A stretch of 64,000 nt of DNA from Spongiactinospora sp. TRM90649 (GCF_029382225.1 NZ_JARLTC010000028.1:116197-180196), one strand, 5' to 3'; numbered from the stretch's first letter, positions 7,900-17,225 are shown. The notes: generated from the letters alone by a model not told the origin. Numbers and translations: made by a program.

Positions 7900-9048
7900 A
7901 TGTTCCGAACCGGGAGGATGTCCCGACCGTGTCGCGCCCGCCCCGCCCTTCCCGACCCTCCCGGCCCCATGCCGCCGCCTTCTGACGACCCCGGGGACGC
8001 ACGGGGCGCGCCGCTGCCGCTCGCGCGGGCCCGCGACCTGTGGGACGCCGACCCCGGCTGGCTCAACACCGCCAGCTACGGCCTGCCGCCGCGCCCCGCC
8101 GTACAGGACCTGAACACCGTCATCGACCAGTGGCGCCACGGCTCCACCGACTGGCGCGCGTGGGACGCCGCCACCGGCCGCGCCCGCGACGCGTTCGCCG
8201 CCCTCGTCGGAGCCGACGCCGCCGACGTCGCAGTCGGCACCGGCGTCGCCCAGGCCCTGTCGGTGGTCGCCGCCTCCCTGCCGCCGGACGCCGAGGTCCT
8301 GGTCCCGGCCGAGGAGTTCACCTCCAACCTGTTCCCCTGGGCGGTCTCGGCGCGGCTGCGGACCGCGCCGATGGCCCGCCTGGCCGAGGAGGTCACCGCC
8401 CGCACCCGCCTGGTGGCGTTCAGCCTGGTACAGTCGGCCACCGGCGAGATCGCCCCCGCCGACGACATCCTGGCCGCCGCCCGCGCCCACGACGCGCTGA
8501 CCGTCACCGACGCCACCCAGGCGTGCGGCTGGCTACCGGTGTCGGCCACCCGTTTCGACGTGCTCACCTGCGCCGCCTACAAGTGGCTGATGGCCCCGCG
8601 CGGCGCGGCCTACACCTACCTGTCGCCGCGGGCACGGCAGGTGACGCGCCCGATCGCGGCCGGCTGGTACGCCGGAGCCGATGAGGGCGGTTCCTTCTAC
8701 GGGCCGCCGCTGCGCCTGGCCCCGGGCGCGCGGGCGTTCGACGCCTCCCCGGCATGGTTCAGCCAGGTCGGCGCGGCCACCGCGATGGAGCTGATCAACC
8801 GGATCGGGGTGCGCGCGATCCACGACCACGACACGGCGCTGGCGGCGCGGTTCTCGGCCGCGCTGGGCCTGCCGCCCACCGGCAGCGCCATCGTCACCGC
8901 CGACGGCGGCGACCAGGCCGAGCGGCGCCTGGCCGAGGCGGGGATCCGCGCCGCCGTCCGCGCGGGCCGGGTGCGGGTCGCCTTCCACCTGTACAACGAC
9001 TCCGATGACGCCGACCGGGCCGCCGCCGCGCTCACCGGCCGCCCCTGA
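7900..9048 (+). CDS. Class V aminotransferase-fold PLP-dependent enzyme
   Basis: This is a fold-type I PLP enzyme of the class V aminotransferase / cysteine desulfurase-like group. The PLP-binding lysine is in CAAYKWLMAPRG, preceded by the Asp-containing strand TVTDATQACGWLPV. The start at ATG 7900 is preferred because GGAAGGGAA lies just upstream; ATG 7918 in frame is also possible but has its purine run too close. The length of about 382 residues is normal. No Cys nucleophile loop of the IscS type is apparent, so desulfurase activity is not assumed. It is convergent with the ABC operon. Confidence 0.82.
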   Translation: MFRTGRMSRPCRARPALPDPPGPMPPPSDDPGDARGAPLPLARARDLWDADPGWLNTASYGLPPRPAVQDLNTVIDQWRHGSTDWRAWDAATGRARDAFAALVGADAADVAVGTGVAQALSVVAASLPPDAEVLVPAEEFTSNLFPWAVSARLRTAPMARLAEEVTARTRLVAFSLVQSATGEIAPADDILAAARAHDALTVTDATQACGWLPVSATRFDVLTCAAYKWLMAPRGAAYTYLSPRARQVTRPIAAGWYAGADEGGSFYGPPLRLAPGARAFDASPAWFSQVGAATAMELINRIGVRAIHDHDTALAARFSAALGLPPTGSAIVTADGGDQAERRLAEAGIRAAVRAGRVRVAFHLYNDSDDADRAAAALTGRP

Positions 9049-9073
9049 GCAGCCCCCTCGCGCCGGAGGCGTG

Positions 9074-9901
9074 TCAGGGCAGCAACCGCCGTCCCAGCCG
9101 CCGCGCGGCGAACCACAGCCCGGCGGCGGACATGACCGCCAGGTAGGCGGCGTGCCCCCACAGCGGGCCGCCGCCGCCCAGCACCAGGCCCCGCACCAGT
9201 TCCACCCCGTGGTACAGCGGGGTGAGCGTCACCAGCGTCGCGAACACCGGCGGGTAGTCGGCCACGGGGGAGAACGCGCCGGAGAACAGGAACAGGGTGA
9301 ACTGCACCACGGCGATCAGGTCGAAGTCCTGCCAGCCGCGCAGCAGCGTGGAGACGGCCAGCCCGGCGGCGGCGAACGCGACGCCGACGAGCACGGCGCC
9401 GGGCAGCGCGGCGGCGGCCGCGGCCGGGCCGCACAGTCCCAGCGCGACCATCACCACCAGGAACATCACCGTGTAGAACGCGCCCCGGGTCACCGCCCAC
9501 AGCAGTTCGCCCAAGGCGACCTCCATCGGCCGGACCGGGGTGGCCAGCACCGCCTCCAGCGTCTTGGCGTAGCGCATCTTGAAGAAGAAGTTGTACGTCG
9601 TCTCCGACAGCGCCCCGGACATGGCGGCCACCGCGACCATCGCGGGGGCCACGTAGGCCGCGTAGTCCACGGTGCGGCCGTCGCCCATCGGCATGCCGCC
9701 GACCAGCGCGCCGACGCCCACCCCGATGGACAGCAGGTACAGCAGCGGCTCGAAGAACCCCGATACCACCACCAGCCAGTAGTAGGGGCCCGAGCGCAGC
9801 GCGCCGACGTTGCGCGCCAGCACGGCCCCGACGCGGCGGTGCGACGGCCATGCCATCCGGGCGGCCCGGGCCGCCCGTGCGGTCAGCATCGTGGTGAGCA
9901 T
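9074..9901 (-). CDS. ABC-2 type transporter permease
   Basis: This 275-residue membrane protein has six predicted hydrophobic segments (for example YYWLVVVSGFFEPLLYLLSIG and FYTVMFLVVMVALGLCG) and the ABC-2 permease block MRYAKTLEAVLATPVRP before the central coupling region. It is the third gene of an operon with a second permease (52-bp gap) and an ATPase. It belongs to the NodJ/DrrB-like exporter class, so a polysaccharide, lipid or drug is the expected cargo. Confidence 0.88.
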   Translation of the reverse strand: MLTTMLTARAARAARMAWPSHRRVGAVLARNVGALRSGPYYWLVVVSGFFEPLLYLLSIGVGVGALVGGMPMGDGRTVDYAAYVAPAMVAVAAMSGALSETTYNFFFKMRYAKTLEAVLATPVRPMEVALGELLWAVTRGAFYTVMFLVVMVALGLCGPAAAAAALPGAVLVGVAFAAAGLAVSTLLRGWQDFDLIAVVQFTLFLFSGAFSPVADYPPVFATLVTLTPLYHGVELVRGLVLGGGGPLWGHAAYLAVMSAAGLWFAARRLGRRLLP

Positions 9902-9953
9902 CAGCGGCTCCGGTCCCCCCTCTGATCGACTGGTCGCCCCTCTGGTCGCGCCT

Positions 9954-10804
9954 CTAGTCGCACAGCCGCCGCCCGAAAGCGCGCACGGCCAGGTACGTCC
10001 CGGCCGCGGCCAGCGCCGCCAGGTAGGCGACGTGGACGGCGGCGGGCCACGGCGGCGACCCGCCGAGCGTCGCCGCGCGGCACAGTTCCACCGCGTGCCA
10101 CAGCGGTGAGAGGTAGGCCAGCGGTACGGCCGCCGCCGGGAGCCGGTCCACCGGGAAGAACACGCCGGAGAACAGCGTCATCGGGAGCATCCCGAACCGG
10201 AACACCAACGCGAAGTACTGCTCGTGGCCGATCGTCGCGGCCAGGGCCGTCACCGGCGCGGCGACCGCCACGGTCAGCAGCGCGCACACCAGCGGGGTGA
10301 TCGCCGCCCACGGGGAGCGCAGCGCCCCGAACAGCGCGGCCACGGCCAGGAACGCCGGCACGGCGAGCCCGGCGCGGATGAGCAGGTAGGCCAGCCAGCC
10401 GCGGACCATGTCGCCGGGCTCGACGGGGGTGGCGCGCATCGCGTGGTAGGACCGCACCCTGTTGAAGTCGCCGAACACCGGGTAGGTCGACTCGCTGACG
10501 GCGATCTGGAAGGCCGCGGAGGCCAGCACACCGGGCACGATCCAGTCCAGGTAGGGCACGCCGTCCAGCGCGGGCACGTAGCGGCCCACGCCCAGGCCGA
10601 ACCCGGCCAGGAACAGCACCGGCAGCATGAACATCGAGAACGCCGAGGCCCGCCACACCCGCCGGTAGACGGTCAGGTTGCGTTCCAGGACCGCCAGCGT
10701 CCGCAGCCGCGCGCTCACCGTCACGGGCACGGGCCGCGCGGCGGGCGTCCCCGCGCCCGCGTCCCGTTCCCCGGGCGAAGCCCGGGCGGTCTGCTCCGGT
10801 GTCA

Positions 10805-10805
<1 letters not shown>
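9954..10805 (-). CDS. ABC-2 type transporter permease
   Basis: This second permease of the exporter (283 residues) has six hydrophobic segments and the block YHAMRATPVEPGDMVRGW, which parallels the downstream permease. The start ATG (10805) shares its first base with the stop of the ATPase gene in a TGATG overlap, so the two are translationally coupled. Two different permeases probably form a heterodimeric channel. Confidence 0.88.
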
Positions 10806-11743
<938 letters not shown>

Positions 11744-11817
11744 GGTCAACGACCCTAACGGGCGGGCCCCGCCGGGGCGCAACAGGTTTTCCACACCACG
11801 CCCCGGCTTATTCAGCG

Positions 11818-11847
11818 TTGACTTATATAAGTGATTGCCGACACAAT
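11818..11847 (+). promoter_or_regulatory. ArsR promoter with embedded perfect palindrome; leaderless
   Basis: TTGACT (11818-11823) and CACAAT (11842-11847) are separated by 18 bp, forming a sigma-70-type promoter. The perfect 12-bp palindrome ACTTATATAAGT (11821-11832) overlaps the -35 box, which is the expected place for an autoregulatory ArsR operator. Only 6 nt separate the -10 box from the GTG start and there is no Shine-Dalgarno sequence, so the message is probably leaderless. Confidence 0.65.
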
Positions 11848-11853
11848 GACGGG

Positions 11854-12204
11854 GTGCACGCCTTCGACGTCCTGGGAGACCCGGTCCGCCGCAGGATACT
11901 GGAACTCCTGGCCGGCGGTGAGCAGCCCGCGGGCGAGGTCAGCGCCGTCATCCAGCGGGAATTCGGCATCTCCCAGCCCGGCGTGTCCCAGCACCTGCGG
12001 GTCCTGCGCGAGCACGGCTTCGCCACCGTCCGCGCCCAGGGCACCCGCCGCCTGTACGCGGTCGACCCCACCGGCCTGCGCGAGGCCGACACCTGGCTGG
12101 AGGACTTCCGCCGCTTCTGGGCGCCCCGGCTGGACGCACTGGCCACCGAGGTCGCCCGAGGCAAACGCGAGCGCCGCCTGCACGGGGCCCCGCCCGCCCC
12201 CTGA
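11854..12204 (+). CDS. ArsR/SmtB family transcriptional regulator
   Basis: This winged-helix repressor has 116 residues from GTG 11854. The N-terminus (FDVLGDPVRRRILELLAGGE) and the recognition helix (GISQPGVSQHLRVLREHG) are typical of ArsR, followed by the wing VRAQGTRRLYAVDP. It lacks the metal-binding ELCVCD motif, so it belongs to the non-metal ArsR group linked to transporters or START-domain genes. It is divergent from the ABC-2 exporter operon, which it probably represses through the palindrome upstream of its own start. Confidence 0.88.
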   Translation: MHAFDVLGDPVRRRILELLAGGEQPAGEVSAVIQREFGISQPGVSQHLRVLREHGFATVRAQGTRRLYAVDPTGLREADTWLEDFRRFWAPRLDALATEVARGKRERRLHGAPPAP

Positions 12205-12218
12205 CCCGCCTCAGCCCC

Positions 12219-13304
12219 TCAGCCCCGGTCGCGGTCGCGGTCGCGCAGCAGCGGATGCGAACGCATCGCCACCTCCAGCTCGCCGGGCAGCTCGTCGCGG
12301 TAACGCCCCAGCGTGGACAGGTCGCCATGGCCCAGCACCCGCCGCACCGCGTCCATGTCCACCGCGTCGGCCAGCAGGTGCGTGGCCGTGGTATGCCGCA
12401 GCCCGTGCGGGGTCACCGTACGGCGGTGCGCCGGATCGACCCGCCGCTGCACCCGGTCGATCACCCCCTGCACGTCGCCGCGCGCCAGCCGCCTGCCCCG
12501 CCACGACAGCAGCAGCGCCTCACCGGCGGCGACGGCCGGGCCGCCGCCGCGCCGCTCACCGGCCAGGTAGGCGTCCAGCACCAGCGCCACGTCGCCGGGC
12601 AGCGGCACGTCGCGGGTCCGCCCGCCCTTGCCGAAGATCCGCCAGTACCGCACGCCGTCGTTGGTGTAAAAGTCCTCCACGTTGGCCCGCACCAGTTCCG
12701 ACACCCTGGGCCCGACGGTGGCCAGCAGCAGCACCACCAGCGCGTCGCGGACCTCGGTCCGCTGGTCGCGCCGCGCGGCGGCGCCGTCGCGGGCGGCGCG
12801 CTCACCGGCCGGGCCGCCGCCGTCCTCGCCGAGCCGCCTGGCCGCCCCGATCAGCCCGGTGGCCTGCTCCCTGGTCAGCGCCCGCCGCTCGGCGCGCAGC
12901 CCGCCCCGCTCCCGCGCGCTCACCGTGGCCGCCGTCATCGGATCGACCTGCACCCACCCCGCCAGGACCGCGTGCTTGAACATCGCCGACACCGAACGCC
13001 GGAACCGCGCCTGGGAGGACGCGCTCTGCGCCGGCCCCTGCGGGGCCGCCCGCCCCTCCGGGACGGCGCGCCGCCCGTCCGGCTTTCGCGCGAAGGCCAG
13101 CAGCACCGCGTCCACGTCGGCGCCGTCCAGGTCGTCCAGCACCCGCCCGCCGCCCGCCAGGTCGGCGAACGTGGCCACGTCACGCGCGTAGACCTCGGCG
13201 GTCGCCGGCGACAGCCCGCCGGTGAGCGTGCGCGCGCGCACCAGCTCCACGTAGCGGTCGCCCGCCTCCTGCACGGTCAGGCGGTTCAGCGCAGCGGGCC
13301 GCAT
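12219..13304 (-). CDS. Tyrosine recombinase (phage integrase family)
   Basis: This site-specific DNA recombinase has 361 residues. It has an N-terminal SAM-like core-binding domain and a C-terminal catalytic domain with all active residues visible: Arg in GPRVSEL, Lys in FGKGGRTRDV, His-x-x-Arg in PHGLRHTTATH, His in LGHGDLSTLGRY and the nucleophile Tyr in the same block. The C-terminus is a run of Arg-Asp repeats encoded by tandem CGGTCG hexamers. No flanking att repeats, tRNA or excisionase are visible, so it may be a chromosomal XerC-like paralogue rather than part of an active element. Confidence 0.88.
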   Translation of the reverse strand: MRPAALNRLTVQEAGDRYVELVRARTLTGGLSPATAEVYARDVATFADLAGGGRVLDDLDGADVDAVLLAFARKPDGRRAVPEGRAAPQGPAQSASSQARFRRSVSAMFKHAVLAGWVQVDPMTAATVSARERGGLRAERRALTREQATGLIGAARRLGEDGGGPAGERAARDGAAARRDQRTEVRDALVVLLLATVGPRVSELVRANVEDFYTNDGVRYWRIFGKGGRTRDVPLPGDVALVLDAYLAGERRGGGPAVAAGEALLLSWRGRRLARGDVQGVIDRVQRRVDPAHRRTVTPHGLRHTTATHLLADAVDMDAVRRVLGHGDLSTLGRYRDELPGELEVAMRSHPLLRDRDRDRG

Positions 13305-13451
13305 GGATCCCCCACGACTCCTCTCCGGCGACTGACCGCCAACCTACCGACAGTCACCGCCACGGCGCGAACGGCGGGGGAGCGGCCCCCTACGATCGAA
13401 ACCGGCCCGGGACCGGATCGGGACCGGCGGCGAACACGAAAGCGGGCACAC

Positions 13452-13925
13452 ATGGGCACCACGCACGACTACCACGTGACGGTCACCTGGACCGGGAACC
13501 TGGGCACAGGGACGAGTTCCTACCGGGACTACTCCCGCGACGCGCAGATCACCGCCGACGGGCCGCCGCCGATCCCGGCGTCCTCCCATCCGGCGGCGCG
13601 CGGCAACCCGGCCCGCTGGAATCCCGAGCAGCAGCTCACCGCCGCCCTGTCGCAGTGCCACATGCTGTGGTACCTGCATCTGTGCGCGGTGGACGGCGTC
13701 GTGGTCACCGCCTACGCCGACGACGCCCTCGGCGTCATGTCCGAGGACGCCGGCGGCGGGCGCTTCACCGAGGTCGTGCTGCGGCCCCGCGTCACCGTCG
13801 CCTCGCCCGGCATGACGGACAAGGCCGCCGCCCTGCACGCCCCGGCCGCCGAGCGGTGCTACATCGCCAACTCGGTGAACTTCCCCGTCCGCCACGAACC
13901 GGTCGTCCACGTCGCGACCGGCTGA
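13452..13925 (+). CDS. OsmC family peroxiredoxin
   Basis: This 157-residue OsmC-like protein reduces organic hydroperoxides in the cytosol. The two redox cysteines are in SQCHMLWYL and ERCYIANSV, with the expected spacing, and the N-terminal strand block YHVTVTWTGNLGTGT fits. The ATG at 13452 gives the usual length. It is monocistronic and convergent with the Rrf2 regulator. Confidence 0.88.
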   Translation: MGTTHDYHVTVTWTGNLGTGTSSYRDYSRDAQITADGPPPIPASSHPAARGNPARWNPEQQLTAALSQCHMLWYLHLCAVDGVVVTAYADDALGVMSEDAGGGRFTEVVLRPRVTVASPGMTDKAAALHAPAAERCYIANSVNFPVRHEPVVHVATG

Positions 13926-14029
13926 CCCTCAGCTCGCGACCGGCTGCCCCCCTGGAGCGGCACCGCCGCCGCGTCGCCGAGGCCCTCGCCGACGACCCGG
14001 CCCCCCGCACCACCTGACGGACAGCCCCG

Positions 14030-14503
14030 CTACGACGCCCCCAGCAGCAGCGACCGGGTACGCGCCGGAGCCGACGCGGGCAACGAAGCGAGGATCCCCG
14101 CCAGCGTCACCGACGCCAGACTGCTCCGCCACGCCTCATGCGCCTCGGCCATCCTCACCGCCAGCACACACGGGCTCAGACACTCCCCGGCGGGCAACGC
14201 CCCCCGCCCCCGCCGCCGGATCTCCCGGCACTCATACGGCGAGGCCACCCCGTCCGCCGCCTCCACGATCAGCAGCAACGTGATCTCCTCCGCCGGGCGG
14301 GCCAGCCGGAACCCGCCCCGCGGCCCCGTCGACGCGCTCAGCACCCCCGCCCGCACCAGCACCTGCAACCGCTTGGCCAGCGACGCCACCGGCAGATCGA
14401 AATACCGCGCGAGCTGCTCCGCCGACGCCGAGGAACCAGGATCCAACTGCGCCAGCGACGCGGCGCAATGCAACAACCACTCGGTACTCACAGGCAGCTT
14501 CAC
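14030..14503 (-). CDS. Rrf2 family transcriptional regulator
   Basis: This winged-helix regulator of the Rrf2/NsrR/IscR family has 157 residues from GTG 14503. The helix-turn-helix (LARYFDLPVASLAKRLQVLVRAG) and the wing STGPRGGFRLAR are clear. Three cysteines in the C-terminal half (YECREI, GECLSPCVLA) are placed like the Fe-S ligands of NsrR/IscR, so it may sense redox state or nitric oxide. It is divergent from the NAD(P)-binding protein gene and probably controls it through the palindrome at 14523. Confidence 0.85.
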   Translation of the reverse strand: MKLPVSTEWLLHCAASLAQLDPGSSASAEQLARYFDLPVASLAKRLQVLVRAGVLSASTGPRGGFRLARPAEEITLLLIVEAADGVASPYECREIRRRGRGALPAGECLSPCVLAVRMAEAHEAWRSSLASVTLAGILASLPASAPARTRSLLLGAS

Positions 14504-14510
14504 ATCCCCG

Positions 14511-14542
14511 ACACTATCCGGGACATTCCGGATGTGTATAGT
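14511..14542. promoter_or_regulatory. Divergent promoter with Rrf2-type palindrome
   Basis: ACAT-TCCGG-ATGT (14523-14535) is an inverted repeat between the divergent Rrf2 and oxidoreductase genes. It abuts TATAGT (14537-14542), a good -10 for the rightward gene, and ATAGTGT on the opposite strand could serve leftward. The second half-site CATTCCG recurs at about 14551. Binding by the adjacent Rrf2 protein is inferred. Confidence 0.55.
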
Positions 14543-14584
14543 CCGAGATACATTCCGACCAAGGGAAACGGACGGGGAAACACC

Positions 14585-15331
14585 ATGCGGATCGCCGTCG
14601 CCGGCGCCACCGGCAACATCGGAGCCCTCACCACCACCGCACTACGCGACAACGGACACGAAGTCGTACCCATCAGCCGCACACTCGGCGTCGACCTCAC
14701 CACGGGGGAGGGCCTCGACAACGCCCTCACCGGAGTCCAGGCCGTCATAGACACCACCAACTCCGCCGCCACCGACCCCGGCGAGGCCATCGCCTACTTC
14801 GGCACCACCACCGGCAACCTCCTCACCGCCGGGCGGCGAGCCGGAGTCCGCCACCACGTCCTGCTCTCCATCGCCGGCGTCCACCGCGTCGAAGGCAACG
14901 CCCACTACGCCGGCAAACGCCACCAGGAACAACTCGTCACCGACGGCCCCATCCCATGGACCATCGTCCCCGCCACCCAGTTCCACGACTTCGCCGCCAT
15001 GGTCGCCTCCTGGACCGAACACGACGGCGCCGCCCCCATCGCCCCACTCCTCATCCAGCCCATCGCCCCCGCCGACGTCGCCGCTATACTCGCCGAAATC
15101 GCCACCGGCGACCCCCAGAGCCGCCACCCCGACATCGCCGGCCCCGACACCCAGGACCTCGTCGACATGGCCCGCCGCACCAACGACGCCCGCGGCCACA
15201 CCGTCAAACTCATCCCCACCTGGTCCGGCCTGTTCGGCCCCGAGATGGCCGGCGATGTCCTCCTCCCCGGCGACGACGCCCGTATCGCCCCGACCACCTT
15301 CGAAGCCTGGCTCACCACCCAGCACCCCTGA
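14585..15331 (+). CDS. NAD(P)H-binding protein (NmrA-like atypical SDR)
   Basis: The Rossmann motif GATGNIGALTT at the N-terminus and the absence of a YxxxK in the classical place (YAGKRHQEQL occupies the region) mark an NmrA-like atypical short-chain dehydrogenase. Of 248 residues, the first 120 bind the nucleotide and the rest form a variable substrate domain. It may reduce quinone-like or other small substrates, or act as a redox sensor. It is divergent from the Rrf2 regulator, a frequent pairing. Confidence 0.82.
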   Translation: MRIAVAGATGNIGALTTTALRDNGHEVVPISRTLGVDLTTGEGLDNALTGVQAVIDTTNSAATDPGEAIAYFGTTTGNLLTAGRRAGVRHHVLLSIAGVHRVEGNAHYAGKRHQEQLVTDGPIPWTIVPATQFHDFAAMVASWTEHDGAAPIAPLLIQPIAPADVAAILAEIATGDPQSRHPDIAGPDTQDLVDMARRTNDARGHTVKLIPTWSGLFGPEMAGDVLLPGDDARIAPTTFEAWLTTQHP

Positions 15332-15535
15332 CCCACGCCCGGCGAGCGGGGGAGCGGCGGCACCCGCAGCGGGGCCGCGCGGCAGGGGAGCGGCCCCGCC
15401 GGAGAGGGCCGAATGCGGTGATGTCACCGCACGCGGGACGGCCGGAGCGCCCGGCCGGCGAGCGCCGTGACCTGCGCGTATCCGCCGCGCCCGCCGTCCG
15501 GGCGCGCGCCGCCCACCGCCCTCCGGGCAGCACTA

Positions 15536-15573
15536 GCGATACCAGACAGAATCCACCTTCTGTCTGGTATCGC
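15536..15573. terminator. Perfect 16-bp stem hairpin, likely bidirectional terminator
   Basis: GCGATACCAGACAGAA (15536-15551) and TTCTGTCTGGTATCGC (15558-15573) are exact reverse complements around a 6-nt loop TCCACC. It lies between the rightward oxidoreductase gene (stop 15331) and the end of the leftward small membrane protein gene (15597). There is no T tract. The lower GC content than the surroundings and the perfect symmetry also fit an operator or an element end, so terminator is the best but not the only reading. The bases from 15332 to 15535 hold no gene I can support. Confidence 0.55.
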
Positions 15574-15596
15574 CAAGAATGGGGTGATTTGCCGGG

Positions 15597-15935
15597 TCAC
15601 TCCGCGTCCCGTTCATGCTGGATCGACTGCACGAACACCGCCGCCTCCGCGTACCCCATGCCCGTTTCACCCCGGACCAGGAACATCGCCTGCTCGATGC
15701 GCCCGGCCGCCTTCAGCTCACGCACGCGTTCGGCCAGCGTGTGGACCTGCGGCCCGGGCGGTCGTTGAGCTCCCGGGCCTGTTCCTGGATCTCGCGCGGG
15801 ATCGGCGGCAGCACGCCCAAGCGGCCGGCCCGCGGGCTTCGGGGTGTACGAGGTCGCCGCACCGATGGCGGCCACGCCGATCCCGATGAGGACGACGGTG
15901 GCGATGACGGAGAACTCGACCAGCTCGCACGGCAT
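15597..15935 (-). CDS. Small membrane protein with L7/L12-like C-terminal motif, internal frame disruption
   Basis: The protein begins with one membrane helix (SVIATVVLIGIGVAAIGA) and ends with a short helical domain (ERVRELKAAGRIEQAMFLVR, then GETGMGYAEAA). This resembles the ribosomal L7/L12 C-terminal fold seen in several small actinobacterial membrane proteins. Between about residues 36 and 61 the codons lose their G/C third positions, while the +1 frame there reads LGVLPPIPREIQEQARELND with perfect G/C third positions. A 4-bp GGCC duplication (15823-15830) followed by loss of one base near 15752 explains this. The gene is therefore readable end to end but with a scrambled linker. Confidence 0.65.
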   Translation of the reverse strand: MPCELVEFSVIATVVLIGIGVAAIGAATSYTPKPAGRPLGRAAADPARDPGTGPGAQRPPGPQVHTLAERVRELKAAGRIEQAMFLVRGETGMGYAEAAVFVQSIQHERDAE

Positions 15936-16039
15936 CGTACGCCGACCGCGCCCGCCGGGACGATAAGCACTGTTCGCCCCCCTTTCCGCAATGCTCGATA
16001 ATGAACATTATGTCAAGTAGCGCGAATCCGGCCCCTCCC

Positions 16040-16867
16040 TCACCCAGCCAGATGATCGAACAACGCCACCCACTGATCCGGGTGAACGTAGGCGACGATC
16101 GCGTCCCGCTCCACGCCCGCGTGCCGCAGCGCCGCGTCCACCCGGCGCGGCGGAAGAGCCCGCCGCAACGAGGCCCGCAGCGACCCGCCGACACCGCTGA
16201 ACCCGAGTTCGACGAGTTCGCGGTACTCGCCCAGCGCGTCCGGCGGCAGCAGATCGGCCGGGCGGCGGCGGATGTGCAGGATGGCCGAATCGACCGAGGG
16301 CACCGGGTCGAACCCGCGCCGGTCGATGCGCCCGGCCAGGTGCCAGGTGTGGCGGGGCCAGGAGGCGACCGTCGTCTTGCTCCACCGCCCGTAGTCGCCG
16401 GTGCGTTTGCGCGCGTACTCCAGCTGGGTGACCAGGGTGGCGCAGGTCAGACGAGGCGCGCGCAGGCACCAGGCGACGATGGCGGTGGTGGCCGAGTAGG
16501 GAATGTTGCCCACGACGGCGAACGGCCGGGCGGGCGGCCTGGCCTCGGTGAAGTCGCCGGCCACGACGGTGATGCGGTCGTCCCCGCCGGTACGGCGGGC
16601 CAGGCGGCGCGCCAGCGCGGGGTCGAGTTCGTAGGCGATGACGGGTCCGTGCCCGGCAAGGGCGAAGGTGAGGGCCCCCTCCCCCGGGCCGGGTTCGAGG
16701 ATGAGGCCGCCGGGCCGCAGCCGGGCGGCCCGCAGGATGCGGCCGACCTCGCGGCGGTCGGTGAGGAAGTTCTGCGACAGCGTCCGCCGCCTGTTGCCAC
16801 GACCGCCGTCGCGGTCACGGTTGGGGCGGTTGGTGCTGGTTCGGGTACGTGCGGTGGGTCGCGCCAC
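16040..16867 (-). CDS. erm: Erm-type 23S rRNA (adenine-N6) methyltransferase
   Basis: This enzyme methylates A2058 of 23S rRNA and gives resistance to macrolides, lincosamides and streptogramin B. The GTG start at 16867 follows AAAAGGCGA. Family features in order: the N-terminal RRRTLSQNFLTD, SAM-binding LEPGPGEGAL near residue 58, the acidic strand YELDPA, motif IV NIPYS near residue 121 and the downstream VPSVDSAILHI. The 275-residue length and basic N-terminus match Erm proteins of antibiotic-producing actinomycetes rather than KsgA. A WhiB7-like promoter, leader peptide and alternative stems lie upstream, so drug-inducible expression is expected. Confidence 0.9.
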   Translation of the reverse strand: MARPTARTRTSTNRPNRDRDGGRGNRRRTLSQNFLTDRREVGRILRAARLRPGGLILEPGPGEGALTFALAGHGPVIAYELDPALARRLARRTGGDDRITVVAGDFTEARPPARPFAVVGNIPYSATTAIVAWCLRAPRLTCATLVTQLEYARKRTGDYGRWSKTTVASWPRHTWHLAGRIDRRGFDPVPSVDSAILHIRRRPADLLPPDALGEYRELVELGFSGVGGSLRASLRRALPPRRVDAALRHAGVERDAIVAYVHPDQWVALFDHLAG

Positions 16868-16888
16868 GGGTGGATCGCCTTTTCGGGT

Positions 16889-16913
16889 CCGAGAGACGGG
16901 ATTCGGGTCTCGG
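16889..16913 (-). promoter_or_regulatory. Hairpin just upstream of the erm ribosome-binding site
   Basis: In the erm transcript CCGAGA pairs with TCTCGG (16908-16913 with 16889-16894), closing about 10 nt before the AAAAGG ribosome-binding sequence. It may present or restrain the erm translation start. Its role is inferred from position. Confidence 0.4.
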
Positions 16914-17032
16914 TGGGCCCAGGGCGCGCGATCGGGGACGGCGACGGCCGTGACGTGCGGGGGCTCGGGTCAGCTCACGCGCCACCGCAGGTCACGGTGC
17001 GCGTGGAGGTGGACCGGTGCCGGTGTCCGCGC

Positions 17033-17160
17033 GGCCACGCGTGAGCACGGCACACGTGGAAGACGTGTGCGGGCACGCGTGGAGAGGCGCCGGGAAAAGC
17101 AGCGCTCGGGAAGACGGGGCGTCGCGTCCTAGCGGGCCAGGGCCCGGGCGACGCGTGGCC
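17033..17160 (-). promoter_or_regulatory. Competing stems in the erm leader (attenuator-like)
   Basis: Three transcript segments share one pairing partner. Segment 1 (17151-17160, inside the leader peptide codons Arg-Pro-Arg-Val) is a perfect 10-bp complement of segment 4 (17033-17042). Segment 2 (17074-17082) is a perfect 9-bp complement of 17035-17043, and that alternative encloses an 8-bp hairpin (17050-17057 with 17063-17070). Pairings 1-4 and 2-4 exclude each other. A ribosome stalled on the leader peptide would cover segment 1 and shift the balance, the logic of Erm attenuation. Confidence 0.6.
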
Positions 17161-17218
17161 GGATGACCATGTGCGTCGCCAGGATGGCGCCGCTGGTCAC
17201 CGCGCAGGGTGCGGACAT
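17129..17218 (-). CDS. Erm leader peptide (29 aa)
   Basis: The ATG at 17218 opens a 29-codon frame ending in TAG at 17129-17131, 261 nt before erm. The peptide ends HMVIRPRVARALAR. Arg-Pro-Arg fits the +X+ (Arg/Lys-X-Arg/Lys) macrolide arrest motif known from Erm leader peptides. The codons of that motif form segment 1 of the competing stems. A -10 box lies 7 nt upstream and there is no Shine-Dalgarno sequence, so the message should start at this ATG. It is probably a regulatory uORF whose translation, not product, matters. Confidence 0.6.
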   Translation of the reverse strand: MSAPCAVTSGAILATHMVIRPRVARALAR

Positions 17219-17225
17219 GCGGCCC

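Noticed and set aside
12219..13304. Integrated element bounded by att sites next to the tyrosine recombinase
   Set aside because: No tRNA, direct repeats, excisionase or phage genes are visible around it, and neighbours are ordinary chromosomal genes.
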